Below, in pieces: positions 1 through 8,984 of a stretch of DNA of 64,000 nucleotides. Source of the DNA: Herbidospora daliensis (lineage in GTDB: Bacteria > Actinomycetota > Actinomycetes > Streptosporangiales > Streptosporangiaceae); contig NZ_BBXF01000007.1 of assembly GCF_001570585.1 (NCBI RefSeq), positions 1 to 64,000 on the forward strand. The letters are read 5' to 3'. Every line of letters begins with the position of its first letter. Position 1 is the first letter of the stretch. Position numbers and translations under genes: made by a program. Under the pieces are notes generated by a model. It ran no database searches, was not told the origin of the DNA, and saw nothing but the letters and a program-made list of their open reading frames with translations.

Positions 1-362
<362 letters not shown>

Positions 363-415
363 ATAAATGTTCGCGTCGACTATGCAACTCTCGAACCACA
401 AGCAGGTTCGCTAGA

Positions 416-533
416 GTTACGGCGGTTATGGCGGAGGGGAAACACCCGGTTACATTCCGAACCCGGAAGTTAAGCCCTCCAGCGCCGATGGTACTGCACC
501 GGGGACGGTGTGGGAGAGTAGGACACCGCCGGA
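416..533 (+). rRNA. rrf: 5S ribosomal RNA
   Basis: A complete 5S rRNA of about 118 nt. The ends pair (GGCGGT near 421 with ACCGCC near 524), and the universally conserved CCGAACCCGGAAGTTAAG and GATGGTACTG segments are present. It lies about 55 nt after the 23S gene, the usual actinobacterial 16S-23S-5S order. A strong terminator follows at 546-579. Confidence 0.97.
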
Positions 534-545
534 CAATCTTTATAC

Positions 546-579
546 CGAAGGCCCCAGCCAGTGATGGTTGGGGCCTTCG
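546..579 (+). terminator. rrn operon terminator
   Basis: A 14-bp stem (546-559 with 566-579, one G-T pair) closes over a 6-nt loop just after the 5S gene. The 3' flank lacks a long T-run, as is common for GC-rich actinobacterial terminators. Confidence 0.85.
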
Positions 580-601
580 ACGTTTCAGTGGTTGTCTATT
601 T

Positions 602-2115
602 AGCCCGGCCAGGATTGGCCGGGCTTTCTTCGTTCCGGGGGAGTGGGTTGAGCCCGGCTACTGCGGCCGGGCTTTCGCCGTTCCCTGGGTGGCGTTCTCG
701 GGCCGGTGCTGGTGGTGGTTCCGCGGGGGCGCATTGCCTGCCAGCTGTGCGGCTGGCCTCCGCCGTTTCGAGGGGTTGTGGGATGAGCTCGGCTGGCATG
801 GCTGGGCTTCTGCCGTCTCCGGGGTGTTCGCGGGCTTGCGCGAGTGGTAGGCGAGGTTCCGCCACGGCGCGTTCTTGGCTCGGCCATGTGGTCGGGCGTC
901 ACTACTTCACGGGTTGTGGAGCGAGTCCGGCCGCTGTGGCCGCGCACTCGATGTTTCCGGGCTGTTCTGCGAGTCTGCGCCAGTGGTGGCGCTTCCGCGT
1001 GAGCGTTGTCTGCCCAGCTTTGCGGCCGGCCTTCGCAGTTGTGGGGTGAGCCCGGCTGGCATGGCTGGGCTTTCGTTGTTTCCGAGCTGTTCTGCTGGCC
1101 TGCGTCGGTGACGGAAGCCGGGCTCTCCAGAGGTGTGTCCTACTCGCTGCGTGACCGGGCTTTCAAGCGCTTTGGGTTTCCGTGGACCTGGCGTTGGTGG
1201 GTGGTGGCGGGCTCCGCGCGCATGTGCTTGGCTGACCGGCCACGTGGCCAAACTTTATCGTTTCACGGGTTGTGGATTAGACCCAGCTACGGTGGTCGAG
1301 CTTTCGTCCTGTCCGGTGTGGTGTCTGCGGGGCTTGCACTGGTGGGTTCTGTGCAGGCGCTTTTTGCCCAGCCACTGCGGCCGGGCTTTCTACATGTCAT
1401 GAGTGATCACAGGCGGCGCAAGCGCGCTGGCAGTCCAGCCGGGGAGCAGGCGCAGACCCTCCGTCCAGGCAGGACGGCCTCGTGCGATCTGGGGCGATGC
1501 TGAGGCTTAGGCGCATGGCCGAGGGGCTGGCCTGCTGAGGGGAAGACATCGAGATCTCGGCCCATCCCTTGCGGTCGGGCTTGCGTCGTTGGCGGTGTGG
1601 AGCAGCGCTGGTGGTGGTGCCGGGGTTCGGGGTGTAGGTGTACTTCCTGCCCACCATGTGGCGAGGTTCGTCGTTCTGCGGAGGTGTCTGTGGCACTGAG
1701 CCGGTGGTAGTCGGGCTCCGCGGAGGTGCGCCTTGTCTGGCCACCGCGCCCAGGCTTTCGCCGTTTGAGGTGTCCGCCGGCCTGGATCTGGTGGTGGCGT
1801 CGGGTACCCATAGCGTGCTTGTCTGCCTGGCCATGAGGCTGAGCTTTCATCCTTTTCATGGGCCTTCGGACTGAAGTCGGCCACGGCAGCCGGGTTTTCT
1901 GGGGCGGTTCAGGCGAGGATCGGGCGCAGTCTTCCTGCCAAGGCGGGCCGGTCTCGGATGCGACTGTGTTCAGGGTCGGAGTCGCCAGGGCAGGCGGCGG
2001 TTCTTGGCCGCTGAGGTCAGGTTGCCGGCACGCCATCGGTGTGAGCTGAGCATCAGCTGTGAGGGTCGGCTTGCGGGATCGTGTGTTTCAGCCCGGCCAT
2101 ACAGCCGGGCTTTGT
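602..2115 (+). repeat. Degenerate tandem array of about 48-bp terminator-like hairpin units
   Basis: Between the rRNA terminator and the next gene lie many diverged copies of one unit. Each has a hairpin of the form AGCCCGGC-n-GCCGGGCT followed by a TTCGCCGTTTCCGGG-TTGTGG-like tail. Clear starts are near 602, 651, 697, 738, 784, 830, 874, 920, 968, 1010 and 1047, a spacing of about 36-49 bp. More decayed copies lie near 1095, 1155, 1240, 1280, 1370, 1570, 1750, 1835 and 2090-2111. The first copy (602-610/617-625) and the last (2090-2097/2104-2111) still form near-perfect hairpins followed by TTT. Open frames here are stop-poor, lack good ribosome sites and show no protein family, so the stretch is read as noncoding. 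Confidence 0.8.
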
Positions 2116-2369
2116 GCGTTCTGCGGCTGATCTCCGAGCTGGGGCGATCTGTTCAAGGAAACTCCGGCATACAGCCAGGAGTAGGCCCCTGCAGACTTCG
2201 ACTGTTGGTCCTGCCTGGGATCTTCTGAGGCCACACTCCCTCGCAGGCTGATCAGATGCTCACCCGTCCCGGGCCAGCTGCAGTAGTTGTTCGAGCGTGT
2301 CGCTTACCTTGCCTCCTGCGAGTCCAGCTACGGCCAGGTCTCCCGCTCGATGGCTCCCGGCTATCGACC

Positions 2370-3563
2370 TTAGACGCTCGCCTCCGCGGCCAGCTTCAGC
2401 ACATGGTTCGCCGCAGTCCTCGCCCCGTCGGTTCGGATCTCCTCCGCCAGCCCGGCAGCGTTGTTCGCGATGTCAGGCCACAACGCTTCGCTCAGCGCCA
2501 CCGTCAGAGACTCGGCCGTCGGGACACCAGGAGGATGCGCGATGCCCACGTTCAACCGGTGCACCCGCTGCGCCCAGTAGTACTGGTCATACACCTGCGG
2601 AACCACGACCTGCGGTGCCCCGGCCAGTGCGGCCGCCGTCGTCGTCCCGGCGCCGCCGTGGTGGACGACCGCCGCCACGCGGGGGAAGAGGGCCTGCTGG
2701 TTCACTTCGCTGATCGACAGCACATCTGGGCCGGGTGAGTCGGGCAGCAGGTCGGCCCAGCCTCGGGAGAGGATGGCTCGCCGTCCGGTCGCCCTGGCCG
2801 CTTCGAGCATCGCTTCGGCCACCCCGTGAGGGGCACGGATGCTGCCGAAGCCGAAGTACACCGGTGGGTCGCCGGCGTCCAGGAACGCCGACAGCTCGGC
2901 CGGCAGGGGGCGGTCGTCGCGCAGGATCCAGGCCCCGGTCTGCACTACCCCGACGGCAGGCTCGGGCCACGGGCCCAGGGTCGGGTCGGCGGCCAGTAGA
3001 GGGTGGTCGGCGAAGATGTGGGCGCGTACGTCCGTCACGGGGCTCAGGCCCAGGGTCGTGCGGTGGTGGTTGAGGGCGGCGCCGAAGGTCGACGTGAAGC
3101 GGGCGGCGTCTTCGGCCCACAACGTGCGGTTGTCGCCGTCGACCGGGGGTCGACCGGGCGGGGTGTGATGGGCGGAGGGCAGCACGATCGGGCAGAAGGC
3201 CGTGAAGACGTACGGGATCTTGAGGACCTCGGCGACCGAGCGGGCGGCCACCTGGATGGCGGTGGCGGCCACGATCAGGTCGCAGTCCTTCGCCGCCGTC
3301 ATGACCGTCTCGAACTGGGTCGTCACCGAGGCTTCGGTCAGGCGGCGGAGTTGCTCCGGGGTCGGTGGGGTGGTGCCGGCGGTCAGGGTGCGGAGTTCGG
3401 GGCCGATCGGGGTGACCGTCAGGCCGAGGCCTTCGAGCCAGTCGCGGAAGTCGGGTGGGACGCACAGGTGCACGTCCTGGCCGAGGGCGCGGAGTTCCGT
3501 GGCCAGTGCCGCCAGCGGCTGGACGTCGCCCCGTGAGCCGATGGTGGACAGCAGTACGCGCAT
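2370..3563 (-). CDS. rgt: GT1 macrolide-type glycosyltransferase, probable rifamycin glycosyltransferase
   Basis: A 397-aa cytosolic GT-B enzyme. The N-terminus MRVLLSTIGSRGDVQPLAAL is the hallmark of the UGT/Gtf family. The C-terminal half carries the nucleotide-sugar signature HHGGAGTTTAALAGAPQVVVP, where His and Gly contact the donor, and then the DQYYWAQRV segment. The family moves a sugar from an NDP donor to a hydroxyl on a natural product. ATG at 3561-3563 was chosen because AGGGGG precedes it; the frame stays open to 3977 but that part looks noncoding. The promoter contains a near-perfect RAE (3614-3632), an element known upstream of rifamycin-inactivating genes (rgt, rph, rox, arr, helR), so glycosylation of rifamycins is the best guess. 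The enzyme class is secure; the substrate is inferred. Confidence 0.82.
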   Translation of the reverse strand: MRVLLSTIGSRGDVQPLAALATELRALGQDVHLCVPPDFRDWLEGLGLTVTPIGPELRTLTAGTTPPTPEQLRRLTEASVTTQFETVMTAAKDCDLIVAATAIQVAARSVAEVLKIPYVFTAFCPIVLPSAHHTPPGRPPVDGDNRTLWAEDAARFTSTFGAALNHHRTTLGLSPVTDVRAHIFADHPLLAADPTLGPWPEPAVGVVQTGAWILRDDRPLPAELSAFLDAGDPPVYFGFGSIRAPHGVAEAMLEAARATGRRAILSRGWADLLPDSPGPDVLSISEVNQQALFPRVAAVVHHGGAGTTTAAALAGAPQVVVPQVYDQYYWAQRVHRLNVGIAHPPGVPTAESLTVALSEALWPDIANNAAGLAEEIRTDGARTAANHVLKLAAEASV

Positions 3564-3596
3564 GGGTTTTCCCCCTGGAAGTGGTTCGGGCCACCG

Positions 3597-3632
3597 ATTG
3601 TGCGGGGTCAGGGGGGTCTTGCGGCAAGCCCG
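3597..3632 (-). promoter_or_regulatory. RAE-type promoter of the glycosyltransferase gene
   Basis: Read on +, 3614-3632 is GGGTCTTGCGGCAAGCCCG. It differs at 2 of 19 positions from the rifamycin-associated element inverted repeat GGGGCTTGCGGCAAGCCCC, quoted from memory. On the coding (-) strand the element is followed after 11 nt by CACAAT (3597-3602), a plausible -10 box, so the RAE occupies the -35 region. The start codon lies about 34 nt further on. This is the expected architecture for a rifamycin-inducible promoter. Confidence 0.75.
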
Positions 3633-4099
3633 GGAGTCGGCTATAGGTTGAAAGTGGCGGGGAGTGTGAGGTGCCCCCGCAGTCTTCGCCTTCGGTGCCC
3701 GACGGGCATTCCCGCATATATGGCGCTCCGGTGGGCACGGGTAGTTCCCATGTTCTGTGCAATTCGTCCGGGGGATCCGGTTGGTCACGCTCTGTGGTCG
3801 GAGTTCGTTGTCCAGCGAATTGATTCGGCACTCGAATAATCTGTTTAGCGAATGCCGCATTTCCGCCACAATGGTGCTCATCGTCGATCTGGTTATCTGA
3901 CCTTCCAGCAGGCGGAAGCTCGTCGGGTTACCCTTGAATGGCTGGTCGGTAAACGAATCTACGGTGCAGGCGCGCATGTCACGGGGCTACTGACGACCCG
4001 CGACAAAGAGAATCCCATGTATAGGCGTGTCGAGTCGCCATAAGAGAATGGTCGGTTAGCGTCCCTTGTGTCGGGACAAACCCGGAAAGGACGAAGCCG
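3633..4099. other. Intergenic region without a recognisable gene
   Basis: About 470 bases between the divergent rgt and sepF-like genes. The part from 3690 to 4060 is less GC-rich than its surroundings, which suits promoter DNA. Open frames are short and lack ribosome sites. No convincing -35/-10 pair was found for the sepF-like gene beyond a TATAGG near 4020. Confidence 0.5.
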
Positions 4100-4483
4100 A
4101 TGGGGGCAGTGCGCAAGGTAGCGACCTACCTTGGCCTGGGCGGAGCCGAGCAATATTCGGAAGAGCCCTATGGGGAAGAGGAATACGACGACGATTGGAT
4201 GCCGGCCTCCGAAAGGGCGGCAAAACGCTGGCAGCCGGCGGGCGAACCGTCGCGAATCGTGATGGTACGTCCGAGGAAGTACGACGACGCGCTCACCGTG
4301 GGCCGTCACTTCCGCGAGGGCCACACGATCGTGATGGACGTCGCGACGATGTCGACCCTGGAGGCGACCAGAATGGTCGACTTCGCGGCCGGCCTCGCCT
4401 ATGGCTGTGAGGGTCGCATCGAGCGGATCGCCGACAAGGTGTTCCTGCTCACGCCGTCGAACGTCGAGGTGACCACCGCTTAA
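4100..4483 (+). CDS. SepF-like cell-division protein (paralogue)
   Basis: A 127-aa protein with the SepF layout: an N-terminal amphipathic segment (MGAVRKVATYLGL) that binds membrane, an acidic linker, and a C-terminal SepF core (about 49-127) with RIVMVRPRKYDDA, the FREGHTIVMDV strand and the DFAAGLAYGCEG helix. SepF tethers FtsZ filaments to the membrane. This copy stands alone rather than in the dcw cluster where the main sepF resides, so it is probably one of the SepF-like paralogues (compare SflA/SflB of Streptomyces). AAAGGA 9 nt upstream supports the ATG. Its neighbours are unrelated. Confidence 0.88.
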   Translation: MGAVRKVATYLGLGGAEQYSEEPYGEEEYDDDWMPASERAAKRWQPAGEPSRIVMVRPRKYDDALTVGRHFREGHTIVMDVATMSTLEATRMVDFAAGLAYGCEGRIERIADKVFLLTPSNVEVTTA

Positions 4484-4621
4484 CGGTCACTTCGCCGAGC
4501 GGGTGGAGAGGCGACGCCGAGGCCTCTCACCACCCACCCCTGCCGGCCCCTCCGCCGGCCGCACACGTGACACCGTCCGACACTCAGGGGAATGTTCCGA
4601 CCAGCCCCGACCGACCAATTC

Positions 4622-4656
4622 GACCCGGCTTGCGATGGGATTCCGCAGGCCGGGTC
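4622..4656. terminator. Bidirectional terminator between convergent genes
   Basis: A 13-bp stem (4622-4634 with 4644-4656) with a 9-nt loop lies between the stop codons of the + sepF-like gene and the - membrane hypothetical. On + it is followed by a pyrimidine-rich TCTCGTTTCTCC. Confidence 0.65.
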
Positions 4657-4674
4657 TCTCGTTTCTCCGGCCTT

Positions 4675-5991
4675 TCAGCCGGCGCGTGGCCCCCGCTTCA
4701 GCAGGCGTCCTACTTCTGCTACGTCGGCGATGGCCTGATCTCTCCGGGTTTTGGCTTCTCGTGCGTATTCGTGCAGGGCCCAGACCGCCGACGTGGCGAG
4801 TTCGTGGAGTTCGGCCACCTGTGCGTTGACCAGGGCGAGATCGGCTTTCTCGCGGGCGCGGAAACGCCACAACAACCACGCCCCGAAAGCACCCATTCCG
4901 ACTCCGACGACCGCCAGAATCATCGAGAAGACGAAACCGAGCGTGAAGACGACCAGGCCGCCGAGCGCCGCCAGATAACCGGGCATGGGCGACGGACGCC
5001 GCGGAATGTAGCCGGCCATGATGCGGCGTTCGGCGTCGGCCATCGCGTCGACGTCGGGGCCGTCGGGACGCAGCGTGATCGAGTGGCCGAGGATCGGCAG
5101 GACCAGCGTCTCGGGCTGCTCGGCGTCGGTGCGGTCGGACAGGTGGGCGGCGGCGGTGCTGATCGCGGGCGCGGCGACGTGGAGCGCGAGCGCGGCGAGG
5201 TAGGGGTCGGCGCCGGGCTTCAGGTCGTCGAGCAGGTGGCCGTGCAGGGAACTCAGCGGGCCCTCGGGCTCGGGGGAGCCGACGAGGGCCGACAACACCG
5301 CCATCGGTTCGGTGTCGGGCCACACCGCACGGCTCTGCGGCAGCGCGCCCGTGGGCGGCGGTACGGAGGTGATCTCCTCGCACCGGTGGCGGAGCTTGGC
5401 CAGCCGGGCGGCGGCCTGCACGGGGCCGCCCAGCGCCGGGATCTGGGCCAGCTCGGGGAAGTCGTTCAGCGACGGCGGGACCACCAGGCCGGGTTCGGCC
5501 GGGACGAGCGCCTTGAGCCACACGTCGTCGTCGCGGAGCACCTCGACCGCGTCGAGCTTGCGCAGCACGAAGATCTTGCCGGCCGGGCCGTAGGCCCCCC
5601 GGGCGGCGGCCAGCCACAGGGCGCGCTGGCCCGCGGTCACGGGGTGTTCGGCGGACAGGTCGCCGAAGGCGGTGCCGAGCCACGAGGCGTGGATGCGGTC
5701 GCCGTGGCCGCAGACGGCTAAGGCCAGGCACAGGAACAGCGCCGTCTTGGCGCCGTCGAGCTGGGCCGCCTCAGACAGCGGCTCCATCGCGTCGTCGCCG
5801 CTGAGGATCAGCGCCAGGGCGCGCACGGCCGGGGAGAGCCAGTAGCCCGGGACGTCGATCGCCCCGGGCGGTGACGGGGGCGGGCCGCCGTCGGCGGTGA
5901 GGTGGACGAGTAGCGCTTCGGCGTAGCGGTGCAGCTCAGTGGTGTCGGCGCTACCGGACGACCCCGGCCGGGCTGTTACATCCATGCTCAC
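4675..5991 (-). CDS. Hypothetical protein with C-terminal membrane hairpin
   Basis: A 438-aa protein of no family I recognise. Residues 1-300 are an Ala/Leu-rich, probably helical cytosolic domain (LSGDDAMEPLSEAAQLDGAK; FLCLALAVCGHGDRIHASWL) followed by a proline-rich stretch. Near residues 345-390 are two adjacent hydrophobic segments (LAALGGLVVFTLGFVFSMIL and GVGMGAFGAWLLWRF), then a charged helix rich in Ala, Glu and Arg that could be a coiled coil. The GTG at 5989-5991 is preferred because GGGGGAG stands 7 nt upstream; ATG at 5985 is the alternative. It is on the same strand as argS but 119 nt downstream, so a shared operon is uncertain. Confidence 0.7.
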   Translation of the reverse strand: MSMDVTARPGSSGSADTTELHRYAEALLVHLTADGGPPPSPPGAIDVPGYWLSPAVRALALILSGDDAMEPLSEAAQLDGAKTALFLCLALAVCGHGDRIHASWLGTAFGDLSAEHPVTAGQRALWLAAARGAYGPAGKIFVLRKLDAVEVLRDDDVWLKALVPAEPGLVVPPSLNDFPELAQIPALGGPVQAAARLAKLRHRCEEITSVPPPTGALPQSRAVWPDTEPMAVLSALVGSPEPEGPLSSLHGHLLDDLKPGADPYLAALALHVAAPAISTAAAHLSDRTDAEQPETLVLPILGHSITLRPDGPDVDAMADAERRIMAGYIPRRPSPMPGYLAALGGLVVFTLGFVFSMILAVVGVGMGAFGAWLLWRFRAREKADLALVNAQVAELHELATSAVWALHEYAREAKTRRDQAIADVAEVGRLLKRGPRAG

Positions 5992-6110
5992 GCGCTGACT
6001 CCCCCACGGCAGGTGGACGTCCGCTTTACGCACCGCAGACGCTCCCTTGACCGCGCCCACACTAGACGGCCGTGACCTGTTCGTGTTCTGAGGCGCGCCG
6101 ATCCGTGGAT

Positions 6111-7832
6111 TTACATCCGCTCGGGCGCCGTGATCCCCAGGAGGTCGAGGCCCTGGACGAGCACCCGCATGGTCAGCTGCGACAGCGCGAGCCGGGACTG
6201 GCGCGCCTCGTCGGAGTCGGCCTTGAGGACCGGGTTGTTGTCGTAGAAGGTGGTGAACGCGCTGGCCAGGTCGAACAGGTAGGCGCACAGGCGGTGGGGC
6301 TCGTTGCGCGCGCCCACCTCGGCGACGATCGGGCCGAAGCCGAGCAGTTCGAGGGCCAGGGCGCGTTCGGCCGGGTGGGTGATGACGATCGGCCCGTAGG
6401 AGCCTGCCGGGTCGAGATCGCCGCGCCGGAAGATGGAGCGGATGCGCGCGGCGGCGTACTGGAGGTAGGGGCCGGTGTTGCCGGTCAGGGCGAGCATGCG
6501 GTCGAAGTCGAAGACGTATTCGCTGTCGTGGCTGACCGACAGGTCGGCGTACTTGACCGCACCCATGGCGACGGCGTGGGCGATCTCGGTGCGGGTGGCG
6601 TCGTCGTAGTCGCGCTCGGCCAGGACGGCGGTGGCCCGGGTCTCGGCCTCGTCGAGGAGTTCGAGCAGCTTGATGGACTTGCCGGCCCTGGTCTTGAACA
6701 TCTTGCCGTCGCTGCCGAGCACGCTGCCGATCTGGATGTGCTCGGCCGAGACGTGCTCGGGCAACCAGCCGGCCAGCTTCGCCGAGGCGAACAGCATCTG
6801 CATGTGCAGCGACTGGGTGACGCCGATGACGTAGAGGATGCGGTCGGCCTTCAGGTCCTGGACCCGGTAGCGCATGGTGGCCAGGTCGGTGGTCGCGTAT
6901 CCGTACCCGCCATCGGATTTTCTGATCATGAACGGGAGCGGAGCGCCCTCGCGCCCGGTGAAGCCGGGCGGGAAGACGCACAACGCGCCGTCGCTGATCT
7001 CGGCGATGCCGCGCTCCTGCAGGTCGTCGCAGACCTGGGCGAGGGCGTGGTTGTACATGCTCTCGCCGGCGATGTCGTCGTCGGTCAGGGTGACGCCGAG
7101 CTGGACGTAGACCTTGTTGAAGTAGCGGACCGTGGCGTCCATGAAGATGCGCCACAGGCGCATCGTCTCGGGGTCTTCGGCCTGGAGGGTCACCACGCGG
7201 GCGCGGGCCCTGCGGTTGAACTCGGCGTCGCCGTCGAACTTGGCGCGGGCGGCCTGGTAGTAGTCGTTGCCGTTGCCCGCTTCGAGCTGGGCGACCGCCG
7301 CCTCCTCGCCCATGTCGAGGAGGTGCTCGATGAGCATGCCGAACGGGGTGCCCCAGTCGCCGAGGTGGTTCTGCCTGACGACGCGGTTCCCGAGATGCTC
7401 CTGTACGCGGACCAGCGCGTCGCCCACGACAGTGGTGCGCAGGTGGCCGACGTGCATCTCCTTGGCGGCGTTGGGCGCGGAGTAGTCGACCACGACCGTC
7501 TTCGACGGGAGTTCGCGGGCCACCCCGAGCCGGTCGTCGGCCAGCACGGCGGCGGCCTCGGCGGCGATCCAGGCGTCGTCGAAGCGCAGGTTGAGGAAGC
7601 CGGGGCCGCTCACCTCGACGGTGCCGGGCAGGTCGAGGTTGGCGGCGATCTCCTGGGCCACATCTCGCGGCGCGCGCCGGAGTCGCTTGGCCAGGCTCAT
7701 CGCGACGTTCGCCTGGTAGTCGGCGAACTGGGAGGGCCTGATCAGCGGATCCTCGGCGGCGTATTCCTGGCCGAACGCGGTGGCCAGCGCCTGCTGGACA
7801 CGCTCGGCGAGCACGAGTTGTGGGTCGGTCAT
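6111..7832 (-). CDS. argS: Arginyl-tRNA synthetase
   Basis: A 573-aa class I aminoacyl-tRNA synthetase that charges tRNA-Arg. The N-terminal Add1 domain (about 1-110) is followed by VVDYSAPNAAKEMHVGHLRT, in which HVGH (127-130) is the HIGH signature for ATP binding. The KMSKS counterpart is degenerate (LGSDGKMFKTR). The C-terminal DALR anticodon-binding domain ends in LGITAPERM, the typical ArgRS terminus. Length is normal. It follows plsX on the same strand with a 42-nt gap. Confidence 0.97.
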   Translation of the reverse strand: MTDPQLVLAERVQQALATAFGQEYAAEDPLIRPSQFADYQANVAMSLAKRLRRAPRDVAQEIAANLDLPGTVEVSGPGFLNLRFDDAWIAAEAAAVLADDRLGVARELPSKTVVVDYSAPNAAKEMHVGHLRTTVVGDALVRVQEHLGNRVVRQNHLGDWGTPFGMLIEHLLDMGEEAAVAQLEAGNGNDYYQAARAKFDGDAEFNRRARARVVTLQAEDPETMRLWRIFMDATVRYFNKVYVQLGVTLTDDDIAGESMYNHALAQVCDDLQERGIAEISDGALCVFPPGFTGREGAPLPFMIRKSDGGYGYATTDLATMRYRVQDLKADRILYVIGVTQSLHMQMLFASAKLAGWLPEHVSAEHIQIGSVLGSDGKMFKTRAGKSIKLLELLDEAETRATAVLAERDYDDATRTEIAHAVAMGAVKYADLSVSHDSEYVFDFDRMLALTGNTGPYLQYAAARIRSIFRRGDLDPAGSYGPIVITHPAERALALELLGFGPIVAEVGARNEPHRLCAYLFDLASAFTTFYDNNPVLKADSDEARQSRLALSQLTMRVLVQGLDLLGITAPERM

Positions 7833-7874
7833 ACACCAAAGCCTAGCGACGCGAAACCGTCGTCGTCGCCAGGG

Positions 7875-8909
7875 TTACCGCCGGTCGGAGAACCACAACC
7901 GGTGCGACCGGGGGATGGCCGCGATGCGCTCGCCGACCTTGCCGACGACGCTCTCGGCGGCCAGCCGGGAGGCCAGTTCGCAGGCCGCCGCGACGCCCTT
8001 GGCGCGGGAGGAACCGTGGGCGATCACGACGCAGCCGTTGAGGCCGAGCAGCACCGCCCCGCCGTGGGCCTCGGGGTCGAGACGCTCGTAGAGGCCGCGC
8101 AGGCGGGGCCGCTGGAGGAGGCCGCCGATCTTGGCGACCGCGCTGCCGTCGACGGCCTGGCGGATCTGGCCGAAGGCGTAGCGCACGCTGCCCTCCATGG
8201 TCTTGAGCGCCACGTTGCCGGTGAAGCCGTCGGCGACGATGACCTCGACGCGGCCCGTCAGCAGGTCGTGGCCCTCGACGTTGCCGGCGAAGCGGATGCC
8301 GGGGGCGGTCTCCAGCAGCTCGTGGGCGCGTTTGACGACCTTGTTGCCCTTCTCGGCCTCGGCGCCGATGGTGAGCAGGCCGACGCGGGGGTTGTCGTGG
8401 CCGAGGGCGGTCGCGACGTAGGCGACGCCCAGGTGGGCGAACTGGACCAGCATCTCGGGCTTGGCGTCGGCGTTGGCGCCCGCGTCGAGCAGGATCGTCG
8501 GGTTGGGCACGGTCGGCAGCGCGACCGCGATGGCGGGGCGCAGCACGCCGGGCTGGGTCTTGAGGCGCAGTTTGGCGGTGGCGACGACGCCGCCCGTCGA
8601 GCCCGCCGACACGACCGCCGACGCGTCGCCCCTGCGGACGAGGTGGCAGGCGACGGCGATGCTGGACCGGGGGCGGCGGAGGCTGGCGAGCGCCCCCTCG
8701 TCCATGGAGATCGCCTCTTCGGCGCGGACGATGGGGATCTCGGACGCGGCCCCGTAGCGGGACAGGAGGTCGTGGAGCGGCCGGGGCTGGCCGACCAGTA
8801 CGACCGGGATCCCGAGCTCCCTGACGGCCACGACGGCCCCCGCGACGATCTCTTCTGGCGCGTGGTCGCCGCCCATGGCGTCGAGCGCGACCGGCGACGA
8901 TACGGCCAC
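7875..8909 (-). CDS. plsX: Phosphate acyltransferase PlsX
   Basis: A 344-aa enzyme that converts acyl-ACP and phosphate into acyl phosphate, the first acyl donor step of phospholipid synthesis with PlsY. The N-terminus has the PlsX signature VALDAMGGDHAP. Later come AGSTGGVVATAKLRL, TILLDAGANADAKPEMLVQF and DGFTGNVALKTMEG. The GTG at 8907-8909 was chosen; an in-frame TTG at 8921 would add four residues. plsX usually sits with rpmF, rnc or fab genes; here it lies between a DUF1707 gene and argS. Confidence 0.95.
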   Translation of the reverse strand: MAVSSPVALDAMGGDHAPEEIVAGAVVAVRELGIPVVLVGQPRPLHDLLSRYGAASEIPIVRAEEAISMDEGALASLRRPRSSIAVACHLVRRGDASAVVSAGSTGGVVATAKLRLKTQPGVLRPAIAVALPTVPNPTILLDAGANADAKPEMLVQFAHLGVAYVATALGHDNPRVGLLTIGAEAEKGNKVVKRAHELLETAPGIRFAGNVEGHDLLTGRVEVIVADGFTGNVALKTMEGSVRYAFGQIRQAVDGSAVAKIGGLLQRPRLRGLYERLDPEAHGGAVLLGLNGCVVIAHGSSRAKGVAAACELASRLAAESVVGKVGERIAAIPRSHRLWFSDRR

Positions 8910-8984
8910 GGCGCCATCCAATCGATCCGGGAATCTCAGTGAATGGTAGGCGGGGCGGGTCGGTGCGCCGTCCGTCGGCTCGCG

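Noticed and set aside
428-2049. Several open frames of 60-200 codons on both strands
   Set aside because: They run over the 5S gene and the hairpin repeat array, share the repeat's residues and have no family or ribosome-site support.
3564-3977. N-terminal extension of the glycosyltransferase
   Set aside because: It covers the RAE and the promoter, lacks GT features and precedes a good ribosome site and the conserved MRVLLSTIGSRGD start.
6072-8942. 956-aa open frame on + across argS and plsX
   Set aside because: It is the antisense of two clearly conserved genes; its sequence is low-complexity (Gly, Asp, Val, Glu, Arg) with no domain.
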